Positions 34,063 to 41,430 of a stretch of 55,821 bases of DNA are shown piece by piece. Each line of letters opens with the position of its first letter. Position 1 is the stretch's first letter. The translations under genes were made by a program, and so were the position numbers. The notes below the pieces were generated by a model. The model was not told the DNA's origin, ran no database searches, and worked only from the letters and a program-made list of their open reading frames with translations. Source of the DNA: Roseovarius atlanticus (GTDB taxonomy: Bacteria; Pseudomonadota; Alphaproteobacteria; Rhodobacterales; Rhodobacteraceae). Location of the stretch: the NCBI RefSeq assembly GCF_001441615.1, contig NZ_LAXJ01000032.1:1-55821 (forward strand). The letters are read 5' to 3'.

Positions 34063-35117
34063 GCCTGGGTCCCTTTTGCAGCGCTGTCTGTGATGAAATG
34101 CCAGAAGGTGTCGTGGGGGCTCGACAGGGCGGCCCGCCCAAGTTCCCTGGTCCAGTCAAGCTCGGTGCCGAACTCGTCACGCCAGCCCCAAATCCGTTTG
34201 GTGAAATGGTGAAGCGCGTGTTCCTGGGTATAACCGATGGCCCCGTGAATCTGGTGGGCCAGGGCCCCGACCTTCTCGGCCGCTTCTCCGGCGCGGGCCT
34301 TGGCGGCGGCAACGGCCAGCGCAAAGGCCGGTGTGTCATAGCTGCCGGCCGCCATCTCGGCGGCCGTGCGCGAGGCTGCGGTTTCTCCGGCCATTGTCGC
34401 AAGATTGTGCTGGATCGCCTGGAACCTGCCGATTGGCCGTCCGAACTGCACCCGGTCGTTGGCGTATTGAACGCTCATCTTCAGGATGGTCTCCATCGCC
34501 CCGGTGGTGGCAAGACTGCGGATAAGTGCACCGAGCCCGCGCATCCCTCCCACGGGTCGTGGCAAGGGGGTGACATCGGTCTCTGTCAGGGTATAATCGA
34601 GTTCGATGTCATCGCGCGGCATCCCGGCAAAATCCTGCGCCGGGTCAACGATCAGATCCTTCACCGGCAGGGACAGGACGTGATCGACACCGTCCAGGAC
34701 GCCAATGGTCACGATCCGGTTCGCCCAGCGGGCAAAGGGCACCAGTGTCAGATGCCCGCTCGCATGGATCTTCTTGCCGCGCCGTTCCAACCGCAGCGCT
34801 TCGCCTTCGGCGATGGTCAGCCTGCCACCGGGAAGGGCCATATTCGCGGCCGCCAGAACGGCGTTTGCGATCAGGGTTTCAGCCAGAGGCAAGGGCAGGC
34901 CATGCGCCCCGACAATACGCACAAGACCGAGCGCCTCGGCCGGTGGCACGCCGAAACCGCCTGCGTCCTCTGGCGCCAGCGCCATGGTTAACCCTGCCTC
35001 CTCGATCTGCGTCCAGAGCGCCTCGGGGCATTGTCCCGAGGCGGCGTCTTCGCGCATGCGGTGGGTGACATGGTCGCGGAACAGTCGCTCTGCCATGTCA
35101 TGAATCATCGATTCCAT
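34059..35117 (-). CDS. acyl-CoA dehydrogenase, beta-type subunit
   Basis: A 352-residue short acyl-CoA dehydrogenase fold. YANDRVQFGRPIGRFQAIQH and LAHQIHGAIGYTQEHALHHF mark the C-terminal domain. The central FAD loop is not recognisable, and no Glu stands at either catalytic position (SLATTGAMETILK has its Glu out of register). It overlaps the MmgE/PrpD stop by one base and the alpha-type start by four, so the three genes are translationally coupled. A heteromer with the 32914 product is expected. Confidence 0.82.
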   Translation of the reverse strand: MESMIHDMAERLFRDHVTHRMREDAASGQCPEALWTQIEEAGLTMALAPEDAGGFGVPPAEALGLVRIVGAHGLPLPLAETLIANAVLAAANMALPGGRLTIAEGEALRLERRGKKIHASGHLTLVPFARWANRIVTIGVLDGVDHVLSLPVKDLIVDPAQDFAGMPRDDIELDYTLTETDVTPLPRPVGGMRGLGALIRSLATTGAMETILKMSVQYANDRVQFGRPIGRFQAIQHNLATMAGETAASRTAAEMAAGSYDTPAFALAVAAAKARAGEAAEKVGALAHQIHGAIGYTQEHALHHFTKRIWGWRDEFGTELDWTRELGRAALSSPHDTFWHFITDSAAKGTQA

Positions 35118-36547
35118 CAGACGGTCCTTTCAGACGGTGTTTGATCGGCGCTGGACATTTCCTTCACGGGCTTGTCCTGCCGCGCATGGTTTTTTTGCCC
35201 GTCGGGGGCCGACGCCTCTCGCAGTGGCGGCAGATGCAGCCGCGTGCGCAGATCCCGGCGGAACGCACTGGCAGAGGGCGCCGCGCCCCCGTCCCTGCGA
35301 TATTTTCCGAGGCAATCGGCGATTTTGTCGCCGATCGCGGCAGGGGTTGCCGGATCCGAGGGAGAGCCGGGGTGCGCCGCGACCGAGGTTTCGGCCAGGG
35401 TTACGTTCCCTTTGCGCAGGCGGACATGGACCGTCCCATGGTCCACGCCAACGTGATCCCGCCCCGCTTCCGGCATGGTTTGGATATGCACCATGTCCAT
35501 AAGCCGGCGCACCGCGGGGCGATGGGGGCTGTCCCCTTCGAAATCCACCAGCCCGACCTGGCCCTGCTGCAGGGCCACGGCGAGCGTATAGGCGGCACAG
35601 AACTTGGCCTGCATTCCATCTTTGGGGTCGGTGACATGCAACGGGACCATGACGCTTTCGGGAACTGTCATTTCAATCACCGACCCTTCGGGCACCGCCT
35701 CGCCGCCGCGTTCGGCGTGAAGGTGCCGCCCGGCGGCGATCATCCTGTGGGTGAGGTAGCAGCAGGGATACAGCTTGCGGGACACCGTGCCCAGATCGAT
35801 CCGCGGTTCCACCGCTGCGGGGTCGGCCGCAATCCCGTCCGGGCCGGCATAAAGGTCGAAGAAGCCGCGCGCCGCGAAGATGTCCGGGGCGCCTGTGATG
35901 CCGGCCTCGGCCATCCGGGTGGCCCGCAATCCGACAAGGGCGGCGTTTCCGGCCTGGATCGGTTTCGCCATGGCGCCGAAATTGATCTGCATTCCCCCGG
36001 CCAGCGACGCGGCCAGGGACAGGGCGTTGCGGACTGCGTCGTCGTCGAGCCCAAGCTGATGCGCGACCGCTGCCGCCGATGCCAGAACCCCGATGGTCGA
36101 CGTTGCGTGCCAGCCCTTGTTGTAGTGGCCAAAACCCAGGATCTGACCGAGCGCGACATTGACGGCGGTTCCGACCGCAAGCGCGGGGGCAATGCGGCCG
36201 GCCGTGTCCGGCCGGACACCCGCGGTGGCCAGCAGCGCCGGCACGATTACAACACTGGGATGGGTGACGCTGACCGTATGGACATCGTCGAAATCGAGCG
36301 CATGACCGGCAACCGCGTTCAGGAACGCGGCCTGTTCGGGACTGCCACCTTCAGCAGCTCCTGCCGGGACTGCCGGTCCGCCCGCGTCAAGCGCGGCCAG
36401 CCGGCGAACCACCGGTTCATGCCACCCGCCATAGATGGCGGCTATGGTATCCTCAACGCAAAGCGCGGCCTGCTCGGCGTCCGCATCGCTCAGCCGGTGC
36501 GGCGCGGCAACGAACCGCGACAAACGGGTGGTGAAATCGCTGACCAT
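35117..36547 (-). CDS. prpD-like: MmgE/PrpD-family protein
   Basis: A 476-residue MmgE/PrpD protein; known members include 2-methylcitrate dehydratase and related hydratases. HALDFDDVHTVSVTHPSVVIVPALLA near the first third and FGHYNKGWHATSTIG are the family signature segments. ATG 36547 follows AAGGACAA; an upstream in-frame start at 36592 lacks a ribosome-binding site. The C-terminus has a polar tail of about 40 residues. Together with the dehydrogenase pair it might handle propionyl-derived or branched dicarboxylic products, but the substrate is unknown. Confidence 0.87.
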   Translation of the reverse strand: MVSDFTTRLSRFVAAPHRLSDADAEQAALCVEDTIAAIYGGWHEPVVRRLAALDAGGPAVPAGAAEGGSPEQAAFLNAVAGHALDFDDVHTVSVTHPSVVIVPALLATAGVRPDTAGRIAPALAVGTAVNVALGQILGFGHYNKGWHATSTIGVLASAAAVAHQLGLDDDAVRNALSLAASLAGGMQINFGAMAKPIQAGNAALVGLRATRMAEAGITGAPDIFAARGFFDLYAGPDGIAADPAAVEPRIDLGTVSRKLYPCCYLTHRMIAAGRHLHAERGGEAVPEGSVIEMTVPESVMVPLHVTDPKDGMQAKFCAAYTLAVALQQGQVGLVDFEGDSPHRPAVRRLMDMVHIQTMPEAGRDHVGVDHGTVHVRLRKGNVTLAETSVAAHPGSPSDPATPAAIGDKIADCLGKYRRDGGAAPSASAFRRDLRTRLHLPPLREASAPDGQKNHARQDKPVKEMSSADQTPSERTV

Positions 36548-37053
36548 ATTGTCCTTCACTGCACATTGCCTGATAAAGGAAGACGCAATCAACTCTCGGC
36601 GCTACACTTTCGCACATATGTGTTGGAACAGGATTTTCGTATTGTGATACTTGCGGCAGTTGGACATTCTGGATGTCGAACTTCCACCCGTATCGGCGCT
36701 GAATCGGAAATTGACCCTGACCAGTAAAGCTTCGGAAAGAATGGCAAATCTGGCTGAGGGTGGTGGCGTATAAGGTCCAGAGGACAAGCGCGCGATTGCG
36801 AAGAGATATTTCGAGGTGCCGTCGTGTCATTTTTCGCCAGACGATGTATTCTCGAAGACCAAAGAAAAATGCGGTCGGCTCCGACGAGAGTTGTTTCGTG
36901 CCATTCCCGTGTTCACGAGATCGACGCCCTGCGTGTCACAGCTTGTAGGGGTGCAATAGTCGACCTCGCATTTGCTCCGCGTTCTTGCCTTGAGCGAACT
37001 CAGTTGCCGTCGCCTCGCAGACATGAGGGACGCTTTCGGAACGGTGGGGCGAG
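36548..37053. other. divergent intergenic region, no gene recognised
   Basis: About 500 bases, lower in GC than the flanks, between the MmgE/PrpD gene and the membrane-protein gene. It holds the CACATATGTG site at 36613-36622. Short open frames in 36747-37053 have no recognisable content and no good ribosome-binding sites. Confidence 0.6.
36613..36622. promoter_or_regulatory. palindromic site CACATATGTG
   Basis: The decamer is embedded in TTTCGCACATATGTGTTGGA, 66 bases before the MmgE/PrpD start. The flanks match those of the site at 38517 (TTTC, one base, the decamer, TT, one base, GA), so the true motif is longer than ten bases. Placement fits control of the 36547-32914 operon. Confidence 0.7.
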
Positions 37054-38475
37054 TTGTTGTCCAATAAATCCGTGAAGCCTTCCGCCACGCGCATTACTGC
37101 CCTATGTCTGCTGATTTGTCTCGGCGCTGCCATCGTGCAGGGCGTTTTCTCCTCCAGCATTGCGTCCATTGCAGCCGTGCCGTTCTTCGGACTCTATCTC
37201 GTTATTGCATCTCGCTATATCGCCCGCATCGGATGGGTACTGCTTTTCTTTTCCCTCGCGATTGCCCTTCTGGCGCTGGCAGACGGGATCCGAGCCGGCA
37301 TCTTTGTCGAAGCGGCCGGGCGTGTCGTGTTCCTGTCCGCGCTGCTCACGGCTGTCGCCTTCCTGCGCATCGCGGCCACCCAAGACCCGATCGTCGAGGT
37401 TGCCGGTGAATTCCTGACACTGCAGCCGCCGACCCGTCGCTACGCCTCTCTGGGTGCGGGCGGGCATCTGTTCGGGGTGCTTCTGAATCTCGGCGGGCTT
37501 GGGGTGATGCTGGAGATCATAATGAAAGGGCTGGCGGCGCATCGGCACGAGATGGACGAATTCGTGTTCCAGGCTCGCAAGCGCAGGATGGTAAGCGCCT
37601 GCATGCGAGGGTTTTCCTCGATCGCTTTCTGGACGCCGTTCGGAATCGCTCTCAATCTGATGATTCTCACAATACCGGGGCTCGAATGGACGACCCTGGC
37701 GCCTTACGGGATTGCTCTGGCCGGGATTCTGTTTCTTCTGGGATGGCTGTTCGACACGGTGGAATGGTGGCGCCCGCCCTCGGCGCGCGGCCGGGCACCG
37801 GCCCTGACCGGTGACTTGCCGGACTGGAGCCGCTGGGCCGTCCTGATCGTGTCCGGGCATGTGCTTTTTTTGGGCGCCGCCGTGGTCACGCTGGACCGGT
37901 TGACCCAGTACAGTTTCCAGACCGTCCTGATCACCATCGTGCCGATCTATGCGCTGCTCTGGTCGGTTATGCGCAGCGGCAGTGGCAGCCTTGCCGGTAT
38001 ATCGCGCCGGTTTGTGACCCAGGCACCGGGTTTCGCGACCGAAATGAGCGTCATCGCGTCGGCGGGGTTCATTGGTCTTGTCGCATTGGAGGTCGCCCCG
38101 GTCGAATGGATTGCCGACCATTTGGGCTGGATGGCCGCGCGGCCGGTCACGACTGTTGTGCTGTTGATCATGACGGTGTTCCTGACGGGGCTGCTGGGCG
38201 TGCATCCGATGATCTCGGTGGTCCTGCTGGCAGAGGTGGTCAACCGCGTCGGCGTGGAAGGTTTGTCGCCGCTTGCTCTGGGCCTTGCGCTGGCTGGTGG
38301 CTGGAGCAGCATCATCTGCATGGGGCCGGCCATCACGGCCGTGGTCTACGCCTCTTCCATCGTGGGCGAGCGGCCGCTGACCATCGGCTTGCGGTGGAAC
38401 GGGATCTTCGGTGTTGCGAGCATCCTCCTCATCACGCTCATCGTTGGCGGCGGTGTCGCGGCAGGGTGGTTCTGA
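37054..38475 (+). CDS. multi-spanning membrane protein, unknown function
   Basis: A 473-residue integral membrane protein with about ten to twelve hydrophobic helices spread over the whole length. A soluble loop (about residues 230-255) separates two halves. GLLGVHPMISVVLLAEV near residue 390 and ALAGGWSSIICMGPAITAVV resemble re-entrant segments of ion-coupled anion transporters, but the family is not recognised. The start is TTG 37054 or 37057 after GGTGGGG; no ATG is available. It lies between two catabolic operons and may be a further importer or exporter. Confidence 0.7.
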   Translation: MLSNKSVKPSATRITALCLLICLGAAIVQGVFSSSIASIAAVPFFGLYLVIASRYIARIGWVLLFFSLAIALLALADGIRAGIFVEAAGRVVFLSALLTAVAFLRIAATQDPIVEVAGEFLTLQPPTRRYASLGAGGHLFGVLLNLGGLGVMLEIIMKGLAAHRHEMDEFVFQARKRRMVSACMRGFSSIAFWTPFGIALNLMILTIPGLEWTTLAPYGIALAGILFLLGWLFDTVEWWRPPSARGRAPALTGDLPDWSRWAVLIVSGHVLFLGAAVVTLDRLTQYSFQTVLITIVPIYALLWSVMRSGSGSLAGISRRFVTQAPGFATEMSVIASAGFIGLVALEVAPVEWIADHLGWMAARPVTTVVLLIMTVFLTGLLGVHPMISVVLLAEVVNRVGVEGLSPLALGLALAGGWSSIICMGPAITAVVYASSIVGERPLTIGLRWNGIFGVASILLITLIVGGGVAAGWF

Positions 38476-38516
38476 CCGGTCTCAATTGCCTGTCAGGAAC
38501 CGGGCGCAAGCATTTC

Positions 38517-38526
38517 CACATATGTG
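38517..38526. promoter_or_regulatory. palindromic site CACATATGTG
   Basis: The decamer is embedded in TTTCCACATATGTGTTCGA, about 100 bases before the CoA-transferase operon at 38622-43374. Flanks agree with the site at 36613. It probably controls the CoA-transferase and TAXI-TRAP genes. Confidence 0.7.
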
Positions 38527-38621
38527 TTCGATCAGGCTTTGCGCCAGTCGGAAGGTGATGGACCCCATAGCGTCAACTAGGATGGGTCAGCGCAATCACT
38601 ATCGGAGTGGCACGCCCAACG

Positions 38622-39560
38622 ATGGAAGGCCAAGCGAAACCCGCACGTCGCAGCAAGGTCACAGGCCTGCAAGACGCAGCCCGGCTGGCACGAGGCGCTT
38701 TGGAAGAACGCCCCGAGCTTTGTCTCGGTGGTCTGTTCAAGCAAAGCCGCCCTGTCGCACTGGTGCGCGCGTTGCTGGCCGCGGGCGCGGATGGTCTGCA
38801 TTTGTATTCCTCGCCGGGCGCGGGGTATGATGTCGACCTGATGATTGCGGCAGGCGCGGTCGCACAGGTCTTTATTCCCGGCGTTACGCTGGAAAACCGG
38901 CTTTGCCCGAATTTCCGCCGCGCGGTCGAGGCAGGGCAGGTGACCGCGCACGCGCTGGATGCGCTGACCGTGGTGGGCGGGCTGATGGCGTCGGCTCATG
39001 GCGTGCCGTTCCAGCCAATCGACGCGCTGCGCGGATCGGACGTTCTGAAGCACAACCCGCTTTTGCGGGAAATCGACTGCCCGTTCTCCGGCCGCCGTAT
39101 TCACGCCGTCGGGCCGATCCGCCCCAGAGTGACGTTCTTGCACGCGCAGGAAGCCGACCGCTGGGGAAACCTGCGCCATCTCAGCACGATGGTCTACGCC
39201 GATCAGCTGATGGCACGCGCGTCTGACATGGTCATTGCCAGCGTGGACCGGATCGTGCCGGACGAGGTCGTTCTGGACGATCCCTCGCGGGTTACCGTGC
39301 CGTCTTATTATGTCGATGCCGTGGTCGAGGTGCCCTATGGCGCGCACCCAACCGCGAGCTTTCCCAACTATGCGATGGACGAGGAATATATTGATGCCTA
39401 CGCCGATCTGGGGGATGCCGCCCGGACCGGCGACAGCACGGGGCTGGACACCTATATCGCCCGCCATGTGACCGGACCGAAAAACCAGAGCGACTACATC
39501 GAAGCGGTCGGGGGAACCGGGTATTTCGCCGTGCTCGAAGCCGAGGCACGGAACGAATGA
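38622..39560 (+). CDS. family I CoA-transferase, alpha subunit
   Basis: A 312-residue subunit of the glutaconate CoA-transferase/IpdAB-like family. LYSSPGAGYDVDLMIAAGAV and GVTLENRLCPNFRRAVEAG are typical, as is LHAQEADRWGNLRH near residue 175. The start is ambiguous: ATG 38622 is 15 bases after GGAG, and GTG 38607 overlaps that GGAG. The stop overlaps the beta-subunit start by ATGA. The complex either transfers CoA or, like IpdAB, hydrolytically opens a ring; the beta subunit argues for transfer. Confidence 0.87.
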   Translation: MEGQAKPARRSKVTGLQDAARLARGALEERPELCLGGLFKQSRPVALVRALLAAGADGLHLYSSPGAGYDVDLMIAAGAVAQVFIPGVTLENRLCPNFRRAVEAGQVTAHALDALTVVGGLMASAHGVPFQPIDALRGSDVLKHNPLLREIDCPFSGRRIHAVGPIRPRVTFLHAQEADRWGNLRHLSTMVYADQLMARASDMVIASVDRIVPDEVVLDDPSRVTVPSYYVDAVVEVPYGAHPTASFPNYAMDEEYIDAYADLGDAARTGDSTGLDTYIARHVTGPKNQSDYIEAVGGTGYFAVLEAEARNE

Positions 39561-40324
39561 GTGCAGCGGTTTCCCCAATTGAACAGATGGTCGTCGTGTT
39601 GGCCCGCGATCTGGCCGACGGAGAACTGGGTGCGGCGGGTGCAGCCGCGTTGGTGCCGATGGCGGCCATTGCGCTAGCCCGCGAGCTGCATGCACCGAAC
39701 CTGACGGTCGGCGGCGAGATGTTCTTCAACCCCGAGCCGGGGCGTTTGTATCCGTCGATGCTGGACGATCGTGCGCTCGGCCGCTGCGAGGCCGCCGAGA
39801 CCTTTATCGAGTTGTTCGGCCACAGCCATCACGGGCTGGATTTTTTCTTTCACAGTGGCTTGCAGCACGATGTGTACGGCAACATCAACCTGCACCACGT
39901 CGGCGGCACGCTGCACGCACCAAAGATGCGCGGGCCGGGGGCAGCAAACCTGTCATACTGCCACACCTCGTCGCGGTATTACATTTGCCCCACCGTGCAT
40001 ACGGCGCGAAACTTTGTGGAAACGGTCGATTTCATCACAATACCCGGACATCTGTCCGGGCCTGCCGCGAAACGCGACGCCGGGCTGGTCAATGAAGGAC
40101 CGCGCCTGGTGGTGACACCGCGAGCGGTTATGGATTTCGACAAGACGACGCTGCGAATGCGACTGAAATCGGTGCATGCGGGAAATACGCCCGAAGAGGT
40201 CCAGCGTCATACGGGGTTCGATCTGGCGATCAGAGGCGAGGTGCCGCAAACGCGGCCACCAACGGAGGAAGAATTGCGCGTTCTGAGAGAGCGGATCGAT
40301 ACATCGGGGGCCCTGCGTGCTTAA
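39557..40324 (+). CDS. family I CoA-transferase, beta subunit
   Basis: A 255-residue partner of the preceding gene. Glu54 in LTVGGEMFFNPEP lies where glutaconate CoA-transferase has its covalent Glu54 in the beta chain, suggesting a true CoA-transferase instead of an IpdAB-type hydrolase. HSHHGLDFFFHSG and HDVYGNINLHHVGG follow. The complex would load CoA onto an imported acid. A TAXI receptor gene starts 45 bases downstream, linking activation to import. Confidence 0.85.
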   Translation: MSAAVSPIEQMVVVLARDLADGELGAAGAAALVPMAAIALARELHAPNLTVGGEMFFNPEPGRLYPSMLDDRALGRCEAAETFIELFGHSHHGLDFFFHSGLQHDVYGNINLHHVGGTLHAPKMRGPGAANLSYCHTSSRYYICPTVHTARNFVETVDFITIPGHLSGPAAKRDAGLVNEGPRLVVTPRAVMDFDKTTLRMRLKSVHAGNTPEEVQRHTGFDLAIRGEVPQTRPPTEEELRVLRERIDTSGALRA

Positions 40325-40369
40325 GCGACCGGGCTGACGTTACTTTAAAGGCAAAAACGGGAGGATAAA

Positions 40370-41341
40370 ATGATCCAACGCAAGTTGACCGGATACCGGG
40401 CGGCGGTGGGTGCTATCGCGGCCATGGGCGCGATGGCCCTTGGCGGCGCGGCATCTGCCAAGGATCTCACGATGGGCACGACCAGCCCGACGTCGAGCCA
40501 TTTCACCATTTCGGTTGCGATGAGCAAGGCGATCGAGACCGGCATGGAAGGCACCAATGTCAGCGTGATCGAAACCGGGGCCAGCGTGGACAATGTGCTG
40601 CGGCTGGCGCGCGACGAGATCGACCTTGGGCTTGCCACCACCGACATTCTGATCTCCGCCAGAAACGGGACCGGCAAGTTCGAAGGTAACGCAATCCCAG
40701 ATACGGTTGCGCTTTATCCTTACAGCGCCTCGATCCTGCTGATCGCGGTCACCGAAGAGTCTGGTGTGACGACGCTGGACGAACTGGACGGAAAGAAGTT
40801 CAATCCCGGCATCCGCGGATCGGCGGCCGAGACGTTGACGACCGGTGTCCTGTCCATGTTCGATATCAACGCGGACCTGGTGCATGGCGCCGTTGGCGAC
40901 GCGGTGGAAGGCATCAAGAACCGCCAAATCGTCGGTTACAGCAAATATGGGGCCGCAGACTCCGTCGATGCAAGTCTGCAGGAATTGATGACCAGCACCA
41001 AGATGCGCTTGATCGGCTTTACCGAAGAGCAGGAGAAAGCGGCGACAGGGGCTATGGAGGGCGTCGGTTTCACAACTCTTCCGGCAGAACTCATTCCCGG
41101 CTCCGAAGCAATGCGCGTTCCGAAGCTCAACGTTTTCTTTCTGACCCGCACCGGTGTCATGGATGACCAGACCGCCTACGACATCGCTCGCAGCATCCAC
41201 CAGAACATGAGCCTGCTGACCGAAGCCTGGCCACAACTGGCGGACTATGACATTGCCGCCGATGCCGTCGCCACGATGGAGGCAGGAATTACCTATCATC
41301 CAGGTGCGGAACGTTACTGGAGAGAGGCGGCCGGAAGCTGA
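40370..41341 (+). CDS. TAXI-family TRAP substrate-binding protein
   Basis: A 323-residue periplasmic receptor with a signal peptide ending near residue 29 (GGAASAKD). MGTTSPTSSHFTISVAMSKA and VIETGASVDNVLRLARDEID match the TAXI ligand site. GGGAGGATAAA precedes the ATG. It is the second TAXI receptor of the window, clearly diverged from 27667-28812, so a different ligand is likely. A hairpin follows before the permease gene. Confidence 0.88.
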   Translation: MIQRKLTGYRAAVGAIAAMGAMALGGAASAKDLTMGTTSPTSSHFTISVAMSKAIETGMEGTNVSVIETGASVDNVLRLARDEIDLGLATTDILISARNGTGKFEGNAIPDTVALYPYSASILLIAVTEESGVTTLDELDGKKFNPGIRGSAAETLTTGVLSMFDINADLVHGAVGDAVEGIKNRQIVGYSKYGAADSVDASLQELMTSTKMRLIGFTEEQEKAATGAMEGVGFTTLPAELIPGSEAMRVPKLNVFFLTRTGVMDDQTAYDIARSIHQNMSLLTEAWPQLADYDIAADAVATMEAGITYHPGAERYWREAAGS

Positions 41342-41386
41342 CCGGAATCGCGGGCCGTCACGACGGCGGCCATAGGCTGATCCAGA

Positions 41387-41407
41387 CGGGGTGCTGCGGG
41401 CACCCCG
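41387..41407 (+). terminator. intercistronic hairpin between TAXI receptor and permease
   Basis: CGGGGTGC and GCACCCCG form a perfect 8-base stem around TGCGG with no U-run. It sits in the 89-base gap between receptor and permease, in the same place as the hairpin at 27632 in the other TAXI system. Confidence 0.62.
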
Positions 41408-41430
41408 CCGTTACCGCTCTCGGAGAGAAC

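Noticed and set aside
35141..36727. Open frame of about 528 codons on the plus strand
   Set aside because: It is antisense to the MmgE/PrpD gene, whose family motifs are clear.
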